Assembly: GCF_030052815.1 (NCBI RefSeq)
Contig: NC_079499.1
Span: 81,817,183-81,881,182 of the forward strand
DNA: 64,000 nucleotides
Direction of reading: 5' to 3'
DNA from: Hevea brasiliensis
Lineage: Eukaryota; Streptophyta; Magnoliopsida; Malpighiales; Euphorbiaceae
Shown here: in pieces, positions 33,180 to 44,076 of the stretch
How the letters are laid out: every line of letters begins with the position of its first letter
How positions within the stretch are numbered: the first letter of the stretch is position 1
The notes under the pieces: model-generated
The model's database searches: none
Told to the model about the DNA's origin: nothing
Seen by the model: only the letters and a program-made list of their open reading frames with translations
Position numbers and translations under genes: made by a program

Positions 33180-34680
33180 ATAATAAAATAGCTTAGAGTG
33201 TTCAGCAAGCCTTTAAGTACGGCATTGACCTTTTGTACTTCATTTGGACCTAACCAACTTAGAGCTATACTAGACACAGCAGGAATAGATTGAGCTCCAG
33301 GCAGGGTGAACCAAAGCAAGGCCTAATAGAACCTTGCTTAGGGCCCAATTTGGCCAATATGAGTAGGTGAGAGGTGAAACTAGACTTAATTCTACAGTTA
33401 GAGAAAAATAAGCTAAAATAGGGGGAAAAAAGAGTAAATAAAAAAAAAAAAAATGGACAGCATGTCTCCACCTAGCTGATTTTGAGTGAGAGGGAGGGAA
33501 GTAATCTTATTCTTTAAGAAATTAGATCAACTCAGAGGCGAAGATAGAAAATGTTTTAAGGGGGCCAAAATGCATGATATAATCAATTATATAATAATTA
33601 CTACTTGCACCCATTAATCATTAAGTCCAACCCTTTGTCAATTCAAATTATTTATTTAGATGGGTATTTGAATGTGCATTTTCGATAAAAATTGAAATTA
33701 TTAATTATTATATTTTAGTTTGTAACATTTATTTAATTCTAGTTAAATTTAAAAAAATACTTCGATGTATTAATTTTAATTTTAATTTTAGTACTAATTT
33801 AAATTTTAATTTTAAGTTATTAATTTTTTAATAAAGTTATTGTATTTAATTGTAAAAGTTTTTAAATAATTAATTATTTTAAAATTATTTAATAAAATAT
33901 ATTTAAAAAAAAAAATCTGACATGAATGCTAAATAGGCTCAAAAATCTTTAACCAGTATCCAACATACATGAGTAGCCAAATTTTCTTCTCAAAAAAGTT
34001 TATAAGGTGTGCATTGTAAAACTCAATGCGTAAATGATTAAAAAAGCTACACCATATTATATACTAGAGGAACAAAAAATTTTTTAAAATTTTATAAACA
34101 TATGTTACATAGAGAACCAGACAAATAACTTAATGAAATTTGATTTGTAGAAAGCAATGAACACACTAAGGCAAGATATTGAATCTATTATAATTGATCA
34201 ATAAGAGGATAGTGCAAAAGATTAAAAAAAACTTTAGCAAAAATATAAAATGTTGGGATATATCATATTAAAGGAAAATTAAAAGACTTTTTTAGAGGAA
34301 CTCAAATTAATGAAGATAATAAATGCTTTAATAAAGTTATAATGATACCCTATTTTAAATTTTTTAATTGGTTGTTTTAGTTAATAATTATTATTTTGTT
34401 ATTTTATAATTGGTTGTTTTAGTTAATAATTATTATTTTATTATTTTATAATTGGTTGTTTCTACTATATTTTTTTTTAAATTTGTTGTTTTTAATTAAT
34501 AATTATTGGTCCAACTTTATATTTTAAATATATTAATTAATTTTGGAGGGACAAATAAAAATATTTAAAAAATATTACTAAAATGGTACATGTAAAAAAA
34601 AAAAAATCACTTGATCAATTAAATAGAAAAAGTGACCAAAATTCAACATTAGGCTAGATTTAGTCTTCTTAAACAGCAAA
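33180..34680. other. AT-rich stretch without recognisable gene
   Basis: No coding signal is seen. The phrase cagaggcgaagatagaaaatg (33531 on) followed by agggggccaaaatgc resembles the end of some plant hAT-like non-autonomous transposons, but I found no matching opposite end. It includes the 42-bp tandem repeat at 34366-34460 and poly-A tracts. Confidence 0.5.
34366..34460. repeat. 42-bp tandem repeat, 2.3 copies
   Basis: A unit starting aattggttgttttagttaat repeats at 34366, 34408 and (partial) 34450, with one substitution between the first two. Confidence 0.9.
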
Positions 34681-36838
34681 AAGCTTATAAATACCCCCTC
34701 TAAAGTCCCAAAGAGAATCAATTAGAAAACATTCAACCACCAAACACCTAAGGTAGTCGAAACAACCTCCCACCCTAGCTCGCTCACATGCCACTTCTTA
34801 CCTATACTTTATCTTCTACTTGCACTCTTTGTTCTACCTTTTTTTTTATTTTTTTTTTAATTTTATAAGGGTAAGACATTTCAAAGACCTAAAGCAATTC
34901 AAACATTGCATATACATCTCTTTCATCTATTAGTAGGCTTCCTTGAGTCATATTTTTTGTTCAATTTGAATATAGTTTAAGGGCAACTTGTAAACTTAGT
35001 GTATGGTTTTAGGGCTGCACAACTACTGCCTAAATTTTAAGTCATATATAGGCAAGTTTTTAGGTCTCAACAATAATTTTTCTATATTCTACATAAAAAA
35101 CCGTGTAACTTTTATGTTGGCTCATCTTGATTTGATTTATGGTTTGTGAGTTTTGATTTTTCAAAGTTTTACATTTGATTGCACACGATTCTACAAATAT
35201 CTGAAACTTTCAAGGGCATAACTTGATGAAAATTTTACCATTTTAGGTGATTCTTATGCCTAAAATTAAGTTCTAATGCCCTTTATAAAATCGATGGACC
35301 GAATCTAGGTACGTCAAGCAAACAATATTTTTAGAATTCAATTTTATTTTTTCTGTAATTCTTTTTGAATGGTTCTCTTTTTTTTTCCTAAATTACTATA
35401 GAATGTCTTGAGAACATTTACATAAAGTTTTATTAATTTTTTAGCACTTTTACTATTTTTTGTATGCCTTTCTATAGGAAAAAGGTAAAACAAGGTAATT
35501 TAATTTATTTCTTTGATTTTGTTTTTGTTTAAATCCAAAACTAACTTTCTTTTTCTTTTTTTTTTTTTTTTGTGTTCTTAGAACATTGTAGACATGACTT
35601 AGGAGAGAAGAGGTGGTGGCTAGGGTTGATTCATAACCCTAGCCAAATGGTGTCAGATTAGGGGTCTAACTTCCTCTTTTATTCTTACTTTTCTTGTTTA
35701 ATTTGTTTCCTTATTTGTATTCTTGTATATGGTAGCAAGTAAATATGATAATTAGCAAATATCTTAATAGTTAGATATGTTAAGTAGTTTTATTTCTTTC
35801 CTTAATTGAATATGGTAAGCTGTAAATATGGTAAGTAAGATCTCTTCAAACAAGGTAAGTTAATCACCAAAAGAGGTAAGTCAGACCAAACACTAATAAC
35901 GCAACCCTTGGAGCCCTGAGATGTACCAAAGCACAAGAAGGACTCTAAGGCCTTTTGTATTGGGTAATGGGCCAAATATGCCATGTAATAAAACTTAGGT
36001 ATTTCTTTTTAAAGTTTATATTTTTGTAATCTTTTCTCCTCCCCTTCTTTAATTGTAAGTTTTTAAAGGTCTTATAATCTTTTCTCTCTCTCCCCCCCCC
36101 CTCCCAACCACCCTTTCTTTATATGTTTTATTTTCTTATCTTCTAACCAATTGCATGTAATTAACATGTTAGATTAACTTAAGAAAATAAGGTAAAATAA
36201 AAAAAACAATGTTGCAGATTAGAGACATAGGATGCATGCTTAGAGGGTTGCTTTTATTCTTAATTGTCTTTCATGTGTGCAATTCAACCTAAGGCATGTA
36301 AATACCTTAGCAACATGTTAATTATGGCAACATGGTAAATATAGTAATAAATCTAAATATAGAAACAAATATAGTAATAAATCTAAATATAGAAACAAAG
36401 TGTGACTTAAGGTCGTAAAGTGTGCATGAAAGGGTTGTAGTGTTCTTAATTGGATAATGTGCAAGTGTTTAAATTAGATTTACATATAGTATAACCAAGG
36501 ACATTAACAAGGAAATAACAAGATAAGCTATTAGAAACATATGTGGAGACTAGCCCTTGATCTAAAGTAAGTCCAAGTGGAAAGGATGCCTTACATCTTC
36601 CCTCTTTCATACCCACTATGTCGAACCTAAGTCATTGGGATACTGTTTAGAGAAGGGTAGTGGATCTATACAAGAGGTTGAGTTATTGCCCATGTCTTTC
36701 TGAAGATTTTGCCTCGATTATCATCCGAGTGGTGACTCCATTCAATCCTCCATCTCTTGAGGCATTAATACCTAAACTCCATAGTAGTGTTATAGAAAGA
36801 GGGAGCTAAACCATTTCAAAGAGTAGAAACCTACTGCC
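34680..36838 (+). mobile_element. LTR of a plus-strand Tat-like gypsy element (left boundary uncertain)
   Basis: It ends just before a Tat-type primer site at 36844. Its last 150 bp (for example gaggcattaatacc then catagtagtgttatagaaag) match, in order, the end of the minus-strand Tat LTR read on its own strand (42-41.8 kb). A TATA-like cttataaatacccc at 34684 resembles the promoter motif of that LTR. The interior is strongly diverged, so this is a related but separate family. The start of the LTR is not identifiable. Confidence 0.5.
36339..36398. repeat. 30-bp perfect tandem duplication
   Basis: The 30-bp unit beginning atatagtaataaatctaaat occurs twice head to tail, at 36339 and 36369. Confidence 0.92.
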
Positions 36839-36843
36839 CATAG

Positions 36844-36860
36844 TGGTGACTCCATTGGGA
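36844..36860 (+). other. Primer-binding site of plus-strand Tat-like element
   Basis: TGGTGACTCCATTGGGA is close to the site found for the Tat-like element on the other strand (TGGTGACTCCACTAGGG). Tat/Ogre elements are known to use a primer site of this type. A partial second occurrence (gtggtgactccatt) lies at 36732. Confidence 0.65.
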
Positions 36861-36879
36861 ATTGAGGATACTTGTTTGC

Positions 36880-38330
36880 TAGTTTACATCCCTGTAAGTG
36901 CGCGGATTATGAATAAGGAATATAATAATGCGAAAAGTATCGTTCCCACAAGAAATTTGTAAGTACCAAGCTAGACAGTAACTTTGACTATTTAGACTAT
37001 TGAATATGATAAGAGATTTAATTTAAACTAATTAAAGACGTTGAAAATGAAAGAAAACAAAGCAGTAAACTTGAATTTAGAAAACAATTCGCTAAAGCAA
37101 TTCCAAAATTAGGATTCACACTTTAACCTTATTATGGACTCAACCTTACCTATTTAACAAATTGAGAATTGTTATGTTGATAGAAATTAATCCTGAGATA
37201 TCTTAAGTCCTCTCTAAAGGCACTTAAGGTGTATTTTAATTAACTTGAACCATACTTTCATAACAATCAATCTTATTTAAAACCCTTTAAGCTCTTTAAT
37301 TAATTATGGAATTCCATAAAGGATTTCAACCTATCTCTAAGTAAAATTTCTTAAGTTTAAATCCTAATTTTCAATACTAATCTTCACCTTTCAGTTCTTG
37401 AATTAGTATCTTATATCATAACTAAGTGGGTACCAATACATAGCATGCATTAAGAACACAGAATATTGAATCAAAGAACAAAACTCAAATTCATTAAACA
37501 ACTTTAATATAGATCCGTAACAAAAATTGAAAGTGCTACTCTCCTAACCTTAAAATTAAACAAACTGCTCACTCATGGTGAGTTTAACAAACATAATAAA
37601 ATTAAAACAAAAGAACATAAAATAATCTAAAGAAATAAAACAAAGGAACCCAGACCAAAGATCTGCAGCCATGAACTTTTGAAACTTCAGTTGAGAGTCC
37701 TTCTTCTTGAGCTTTGATGCAGATTCTCTCCAAATTACTTAGAAAATTCTGGTTTCAAAGTAAAGCTAACTCCCTTTGCTCGTTTTAGTCTTCTAGTATT
37801 TATATCAAGTGCTTAAAAGTCATGTTCTAGGATCCTAAAAGCCTTAGAAGTCTATTCAGAATGAGTGCAACAAAATTTAGGTTAAAACAAAAGTCTGTCT
37901 GGTGCAAGGTACATGGCCCATATGGCACTACACGGCCCTAACCCGTGTAAGTCTCTGGACAACTTTATGTTTCATATTTTGGGGAAGACAGCAAGTTACA
38001 TGGGGCAAACTACATGGTCTGTATACTGTCATTCTTCTATACTCTTTTAGATTCTTTTGGCCAGAAGGTTACATGGGTCATGCCTCTGGCTTACATGGCC
38101 CGTGTACTATTGTACAGCATGCTTTCTTAACTTTTTTAACTTCTAAACCTGTTCAATCAACTTCTATGCCTTGAATCTCCATTAAAACACCTAAAAAGAA
38201 ATATAAAATACGAAATTAAGTAGAGATTATCAAACTTAACAAAAATATTGAACCTAAGTAAAATTCAGGCAATTAACTACATAAATGCAATGAAATGTAA
38301 AAAGTACCTACATGATACAGGTGTATCATT
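36880..38330. repeat. Unclassified AT-rich repeat unit 2
   Basis: It begins near gtaagtgcgcggattatg, with agtatcgttcccacaagaaa at about 36938. A stretch rich in acatggccc and cacggccc phrases lies at 37900-38110, and it ends near aaacacctaaaaagaaat and catgatacaggtgtatca. The 90-codon frame at 37902 falls in the GGCC-rich part and has no domain. It interrupts the leader of the plus-strand Tat-like element 20 bp after its primer site. Confidence 0.45.
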
Positions 38331-38950
38331 ACTCCATTATAGATCTTATAGCCTACTATTATTTCTTTATTAAAGTTCTTTGCATTGCACAAACACAAGC
38401 ACCCACACTACTTTCACAACTGTAATGTCAACCACTGAGTCAATCTAAAGAGGTTCTACTTCCATTCGAGCTAGAGCAAATTGACTTTGCTTGGCAACCT
38501 ATAGCACGTACCCTTGAGTATAAAAAGGGCATTAACCCCGCCACTTGTACCTTTGGCTTTCTTAAGGCCAATAGCAGATATAATGATTAAGTCTTTACTT
38601 ATGGGAGCATATTGACCCTAATAGAGATACAAGGATGGAATCAAGCCCATACTAGAAATGTGTGGCCCTCATTACATTTATGTATTGAATTTTTAGACCT
38701 ATGTTTTAAACAAGTAAGTTTTAAGAATGGATGAATGAAATTGGGCAAAGAACGTGTCCCTTGGTTTCTTTTTCAGAAAATTAAGCCTAAAGGCATTTCA
38801 TTTATCCATGGAGAAGTGGATGCCAACTTATATGTTAGACTTTTGAGCTTATAAGTTCTATTGTTTGTAAGGGAAGTATTTTCTTGGGCTCAATGCCCTG
38901 TTGATAGGCCCAATGTACTAATACCTAGGGATAGTATACTTTGGACTTGA
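38331..38950 (+). other. Probable leader or gag remnant of the plus-strand Tat-like element
   Basis: No frame over 60 codons and no clear motif. Its position between two AT-rich units and downstream of the primer site suggests interrupted internal sequence. This is inference only. Confidence 0.3.
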
Positions 38951-41550
38951 CCTATTATTCGTGTCCATAAGTATACGAAATCGTACAAGCAATACAATGA
39001 TGAATAAGATATCATTCCATGAGAATTATCTTTAATTACAAAAATTTATGTCAATTTTATTAATATCTAGACCATCAAATTATCTTAAGATTAAAAGAAA
39101 TTAAAAGTAAATTGTAAACTAAGATTAATTGAAATAAAAATTAAATTCACTTTAATTGGAAATTAGGTAGCAAAGGAAATAATGATTAAATTTAAAACCA
39201 ATGAAAACAAGGCTAGAGATTTTTATTTCACTTGATCCATTATGCAATTTTACTCAAATTTATTATATGATCAATTTAACTATCCTAGTAAGAGCAACTA
39301 CACAAATGTGCTTAATAATCTTTCACATGCATTATTAAGCCTTTCAATTAACAAAAATAACTCAATTTTCCCAATAAGAGATATTTAGTTAACTAAGGCT
39401 ATAAAAACCTCAAGTTATCAAAAATACCAATAGCATTTAGCCTTAGTTTACAGTCTTAGCTAAAAATCTATTTTAATGGTTATACAAACAAGAGTCGCAA
39501 CCTACTTCCCAATCAAATCATGAATTAATAATCATTCAAGCATTATTTCTAACACCGAAAACCATTAAAAACATGGACAACCATTAATTGCTAAAATAGA
39601 GAAAATAGATCAAAATTGATAAAATTACTTAAGCTACATTAAAATCTCTCGCTAAAAATATTTAGCCACTCATAATAACAAAGACAAAAGCAAAATCTTA
39701 TAAAATCAAAACTAATCATCATCTAACAAGATGGGTTTTATCAAAAAGAAAAGAAAAAAAAGAAAATCTATAATGGTTGATGCAAAAAATATCCCTCTTC
39801 TCTAAGGCTTGATTTTCATCAAAGATGGTTGGTTCAGTTTTGAACTAAACCAAACCAATAAAACTAAAATCAAAATTCAATAAAAATCTAAATCAAACCA
39901 AACCAATGATTAGGAATAATTGAATCAAACCAAACTAACAAATATCAATTTGGTTAGGTAACTAAAATTCAACAATCACCATGCCACAACAGCAGTTCCA
40001 CAAAAATAGAGATTCAACAAGAAATAGAGGCTCTCCAACCAGAAATGCAACTTAGAAATTCACCTAAACAAACAAGACTTCAATACAAATACAAATTGAA
40101 ACATAAACTAAACAAATTAAACGTAAATGAACCTACTGTTGTACCTAACTAGCAATCAAAGAAAAGACTAAGAAGGATTTAACTAAGGCCCTTATTAAGA
40201 GTGATGATGGCCATGCATCAAATAATCATATTAAGCTAAGCAAGTCAGCTTCTAGGAAATAGCATTGCCACTCGGAAAGAATTCGTCTAATCCTTTTCAA
40301 AGTTTGGTCATGACAAGTGAACGCTATAAGGATGTGAGGTCTCTGAATCTATCATATAAATACAAAAGCATAAACTAAACCCATAAATTAGATAAATTTC
40401 TATTTAATTAATCCAAAATCCAAAATACAAATTAAACAAATTTCTCATCAAATATCAAGTTCTCACTTCTCAACATAGAAAATCAACAAAATAAAAACCC
40501 ATTCAATTTTCTGCATGCCATTCTTTTGGCTCAAATTTGTACCCCAAATACAAAAATTAATAAAAGCATGTGAGGGTAATGATTGAAGAATGAAGAAACT
40601 GGTCTATGAAGATGAGGTGCATGGTTAAGAAGAGAGAATGAGTGAAAATGGGTGGGAGAAATGGAGAGGAACTAAAAGTCCATTGATAGAGTCAAGGCGA
40701 AGAGAGGATTTTAAAGGAAATAAGAATAAAGAGACTCGCATAAAATGAGAATGGGCCAAATGAACTTAACATTTAGAATTGGGGAAGATTAAAATGGTAG
40801 TAGACAGGATATGAAACTGCAAGATTAACTTAGGTTGAAGTAATATCAGTCAATTTAGTTAATTATATTAATTTTAATTAATTAACCAAACTAAATTGAA
40901 AATCAATTTTCTTTAAAATTAGTAATCGAACCAAACTGATTAAATTGATTAACTGAACTGAGATGACTGAATTAGTTTAGCTTGATTCAATTTTTCAGTT
41001 ATAACTAAAAACTACTCACTCCTATTCTAGAGAGTGTTTAGGACCTTTAAGAGTGAAGAATATGTCTCCAAGAGTTTATGGAAATCCCCCAAAAAGGGTT
41101 TTGGTGCCACCTCCCCACAAGTCCACGTATCAAAGCATTGAGAGGAGAAAATGGCCCGATGAAAATCTCACGTGCCATGGGCATTTTCACGCCTAGGGTG
41201 TGAAAATGATCCTTCAATTATTTATTTAATTTGTCTTCACTTATGCACAAGACTCATATCTTTGGGTGGGGGGAAGGGGGAGAATCACTCCTTATGCACT
41301 GTTAGGGCATGAAAATCTCGTCTTAAACACTTCAAAATGACCCAAATTACATCCTTTTCCTTAATTGAGCAATCTAGGAGCATTCTTTTACCTAAATCAA
41401 TAGAAAACTCTAAAATTATACTCAAACAGCAAAATTAACATAACTACTATCAAAAGATAGAAACTAATCATAAAATATATCAAAATGGCTTCAAATCTAA
41501 CAAGATTAACTAAATTTAAAACTATATTTACACAACATATCAACCTTCAA
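38950..41550. repeat. Unclassified AT-rich repeat unit 3
   Basis: It opens near aagtatacgaaatcgtacaa with aagatatcattccatgagaa at about 39006, comparable to unit 2, and ends near actatatttacacaacatatca. It is non-coding throughout. Inner parts contain repeated phrases with aaaccaaac and aaactaa (39830-39960, 40840-41010), probably a further inserted repeat. Confidence 0.4.
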
Positions 41551-43894
41551 TGTGAGAGTTTTGGGAGCTATAAGGAGGTGAAGTGTTGTTGTATCTTATT
41601 TATTTTCTCAGTTCTAAAAAACACTTGTAAGGATAGTGGTTATAGTAAGGTGTGAGGAGAAATATCATCCACTAGAATTATATAAAATGCACCAGATAAT
41701 GCCTAGGAAAGATGGTGGAGTCATAATGGTCTCACTTAAGTACCACCTCCTTAGACAGCATTTCTTAGACATACACTTCATACAATCCTAATAGAATCAA
41801 ACCACTGGTAAGTACCATCTTTCCATAACACTACCATGGTACTAAGGATTTATGCCATGAAGGCATAGATAAACAGAAGTTGCCACCTCGGTAATAACCG
41901 AGACATATTTAGTATTTCTTCAGAGGGTCATGGATGGCAACTTACTCCTTGCAGAGTTTCCACAACCGTCATTATCATAGCCCAATGTCTAGGTTCAGGA
42001 TAGTGGGTACATAAGGGGAAGGTGTAAGGCACCCCTTATGCCTGATCTAACCTCATCAATTTGAGTGCCAGTCCTCTACTAATATTTCTAGAAGTTTTAT
42101 TTATTATTCTTCTGTTAAACTTTATCCTAAAAATGCAATTCTAATTCTACACACACAAGTAGTTCACAAAATGATTGTTGTTTATAAACAATTTTTATGC
42201 ACAAGTAATTCCTATCTATGGGGTTGCTAATTATTTAAATGATATTTATCAGATGACTAAAATTAATTTATTATTGAGAATTTAATTTACAAATAAATTC
42301 GATTTCAAACAATCCTAAGTTTCTATTTAACATAATTAATTAATTTTCTTCACCACGTTCCCCTAAGGATAATTAAACTAAATTAATTATATACATATGT
42401 AATTTATTATAATATCACATAAGTCCCAAACAATCATAACCTAATAAAGATTTCTAACATGTTAATTTATTTTACAGTTACCAAGTGTTTAATTAAATTT
42501 ATTTTATATGCCAATGTTAGTTTAATTTACAAACAAGATAAATTTTAATTTACCAAGTATTTATTTAAATTAATTACATCAGTTAAATTAAAAAATAAAG
42601 TTAATTTTAATTTACCAAATAAAAATTCTATTATTACTATAATTTTATGCCAATGGTTATTTGAGGAATTTAGGGCTACTTACCTGTTGGTAAATGCAGT
42701 TGCCATTAGGGCAAGCTACCTTTAAAAAATGGTGTTCTCTTCTAGTATGACAATGATATCCTTGGCTTACTCCAATTTAGCTCCACATAAGCTTCACGCA
42801 AATGCCCTATTTGATACTTACTTTAGGGCTACTTACTAATTTTGTTTGTAATAAAAATAAAGAAACAAAAAAAAATAAAGAAAATAAAGAAAATAAGAAA
42901 ATACTAATAACAATTTATATTGGATTCTAACTCTAGTATCCTAGGGATTAAAATTCCTAATTAGTAAAAATTACCTAAGGGTTCAGGTTTTCTAACATGA
43001 TCTAAACACTTCATAACACTTCTTGAATTAAGAGAACTCAGAAAAGTGGATCAAATATCAATTAGAACTCAAGAACACACAAGAACATGCATAAATATAC
43101 AATTCTTAGATTTTGACAGATTAATAGTAGCAAGAAATTTGATTTTTGAAAAATAGTTAAACACTCCTAAAAATCAAGAAAAAAATTATAGAATACAGCC
43201 AAGACAATATACAATATTATAAAATTCATAGATTAAACAAAAAACCCTAGCCAAATAATCTACATAAATCATAAATTTTCCTAATGATAGAATCACATTA
43301 CTTTTTTGTAAAATTCATAACTTACCAACCATAATAGATATGAATGCAAAACTAATTGGAAAAGATTTACAAGATTCCAAACTTAACTTTAGACACTAGA
43401 TTTACACAAAAATATTAAGAAACAAGGGAGATATGGGCTCCACATGCAAATTTGATTTTACAGGAACCCTAATTTCAAATAGCCATAACTTATAAAATAC
43501 AAAAGCTTTTTTAGTGATTCTTGAGCCTAAAATTAATAAAATTTCAGGAAGAATATGAATATAAGTTTACTAAAATTTTTACAGATTAAAAAAAAATTAT
43601 AATAAAAACATGAGAGACAGAAAACTGAATATATGCAGAGTTATGAATCCCCTCAAATCAAACATGATTACATGATCCACATGAAAATGTAAGATAAATT
43701 AAAAGACAAAGAATATAGAATTAAATATTACGTGGCATAGGTCTTGAAAGAAAATAACAAAAACTAACCTTTAAAAAATCTTGCAAAAAAATCTTTTCGA
43801 AGAAAAGAAAAGAAACAAGAAAGAACTAAAAGATTTTTGAATATCTCTAAATTTCTCGTAGTTCTAAAATATCTCTAAATAACTCTTAATATTT

Positions 43895-44030
43895 CTGAAT
43901 CTTTCCTTTTTTTTATTTTCTCTTTTTTTCCCTCTTTTCCTTTTTTTCTCTTTTTTTTTTTCTCTTTTTCTCTTTTTATTCCCCTTCTCTTTTGTCTTTT
44001 TCTTGTTAGTCTTTTTTTCTTCCCCTTAGT
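43895..44030. repeat. CT-rich low-complexity tract
   Basis: About 135 bp are almost only C and T on the plus strand, with runs of up to eleven T. On the element's own strand this is a GA-rich tract just downstream of the TATA box, so it would lie near the start of the transcript. Confidence 0.9.
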
Positions 44031-44033
44031 AGG

Positions 44034-44045
44034 GTATTTATAGGA
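44034..44045 (-). promoter_or_regulatory. TATA box of the Tat-like LTR
   Basis: The minus strand reads CCTATAAATACCC upstream of the purine-rich tract. The related plus-strand LTR has CTTATAAATACCC at 34684. Solo LTR A is inserted about 30 bp upstream of it on the element's strand, separating it from the rest of the LTR's upstream region. Confidence 0.6.
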
Positions 44046-44071
44046 TTTGAGAGAGAGGTATGATAGGGTTT

Positions 44072-44076
44072 GGAGT
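44072..44076. repeat. Target-site duplication of solo LTR A (left)
   Basis: ggagt directly precedes LTR A. The partner ggagt is at 50769-50773, displaced by LTR B, which inserted two bases into it. Confidence 0.85.

Larger units (their letters stand above)
41626..44076 (-). mobile_element. Tat-like gypsy element, 3' LTR, left part
   Basis: From about 41640 to 42815 it aligns with 62821-64000 in the same orientation at roughly 85-90% by eye. The copy at right has a Tat primer site directly inside it and the left copy does not, so this is the 3' LTR of a minus-strand element. The LTR is cut at 44076 by solo LTRs A and B and resumes at 50774. It contains a pyrimidine-rich tract and a TATA box, listed separately. 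No coding content. Confidence 0.8.

Noticed and set aside
33531..33580. Possible hAT-like transposon terminus (cagaggcgaag, then agggggcc)
   Set aside because: No matching inverted end or 8-bp duplication found to the right, so it was not listed as an element.
37902..38174. 90-codon plus-strand frame in the GGCC-rich part of AT-rich unit 2
   Set aside because: Composition-driven: it follows repeated acatggccc phrases and has no recognisable protein features.
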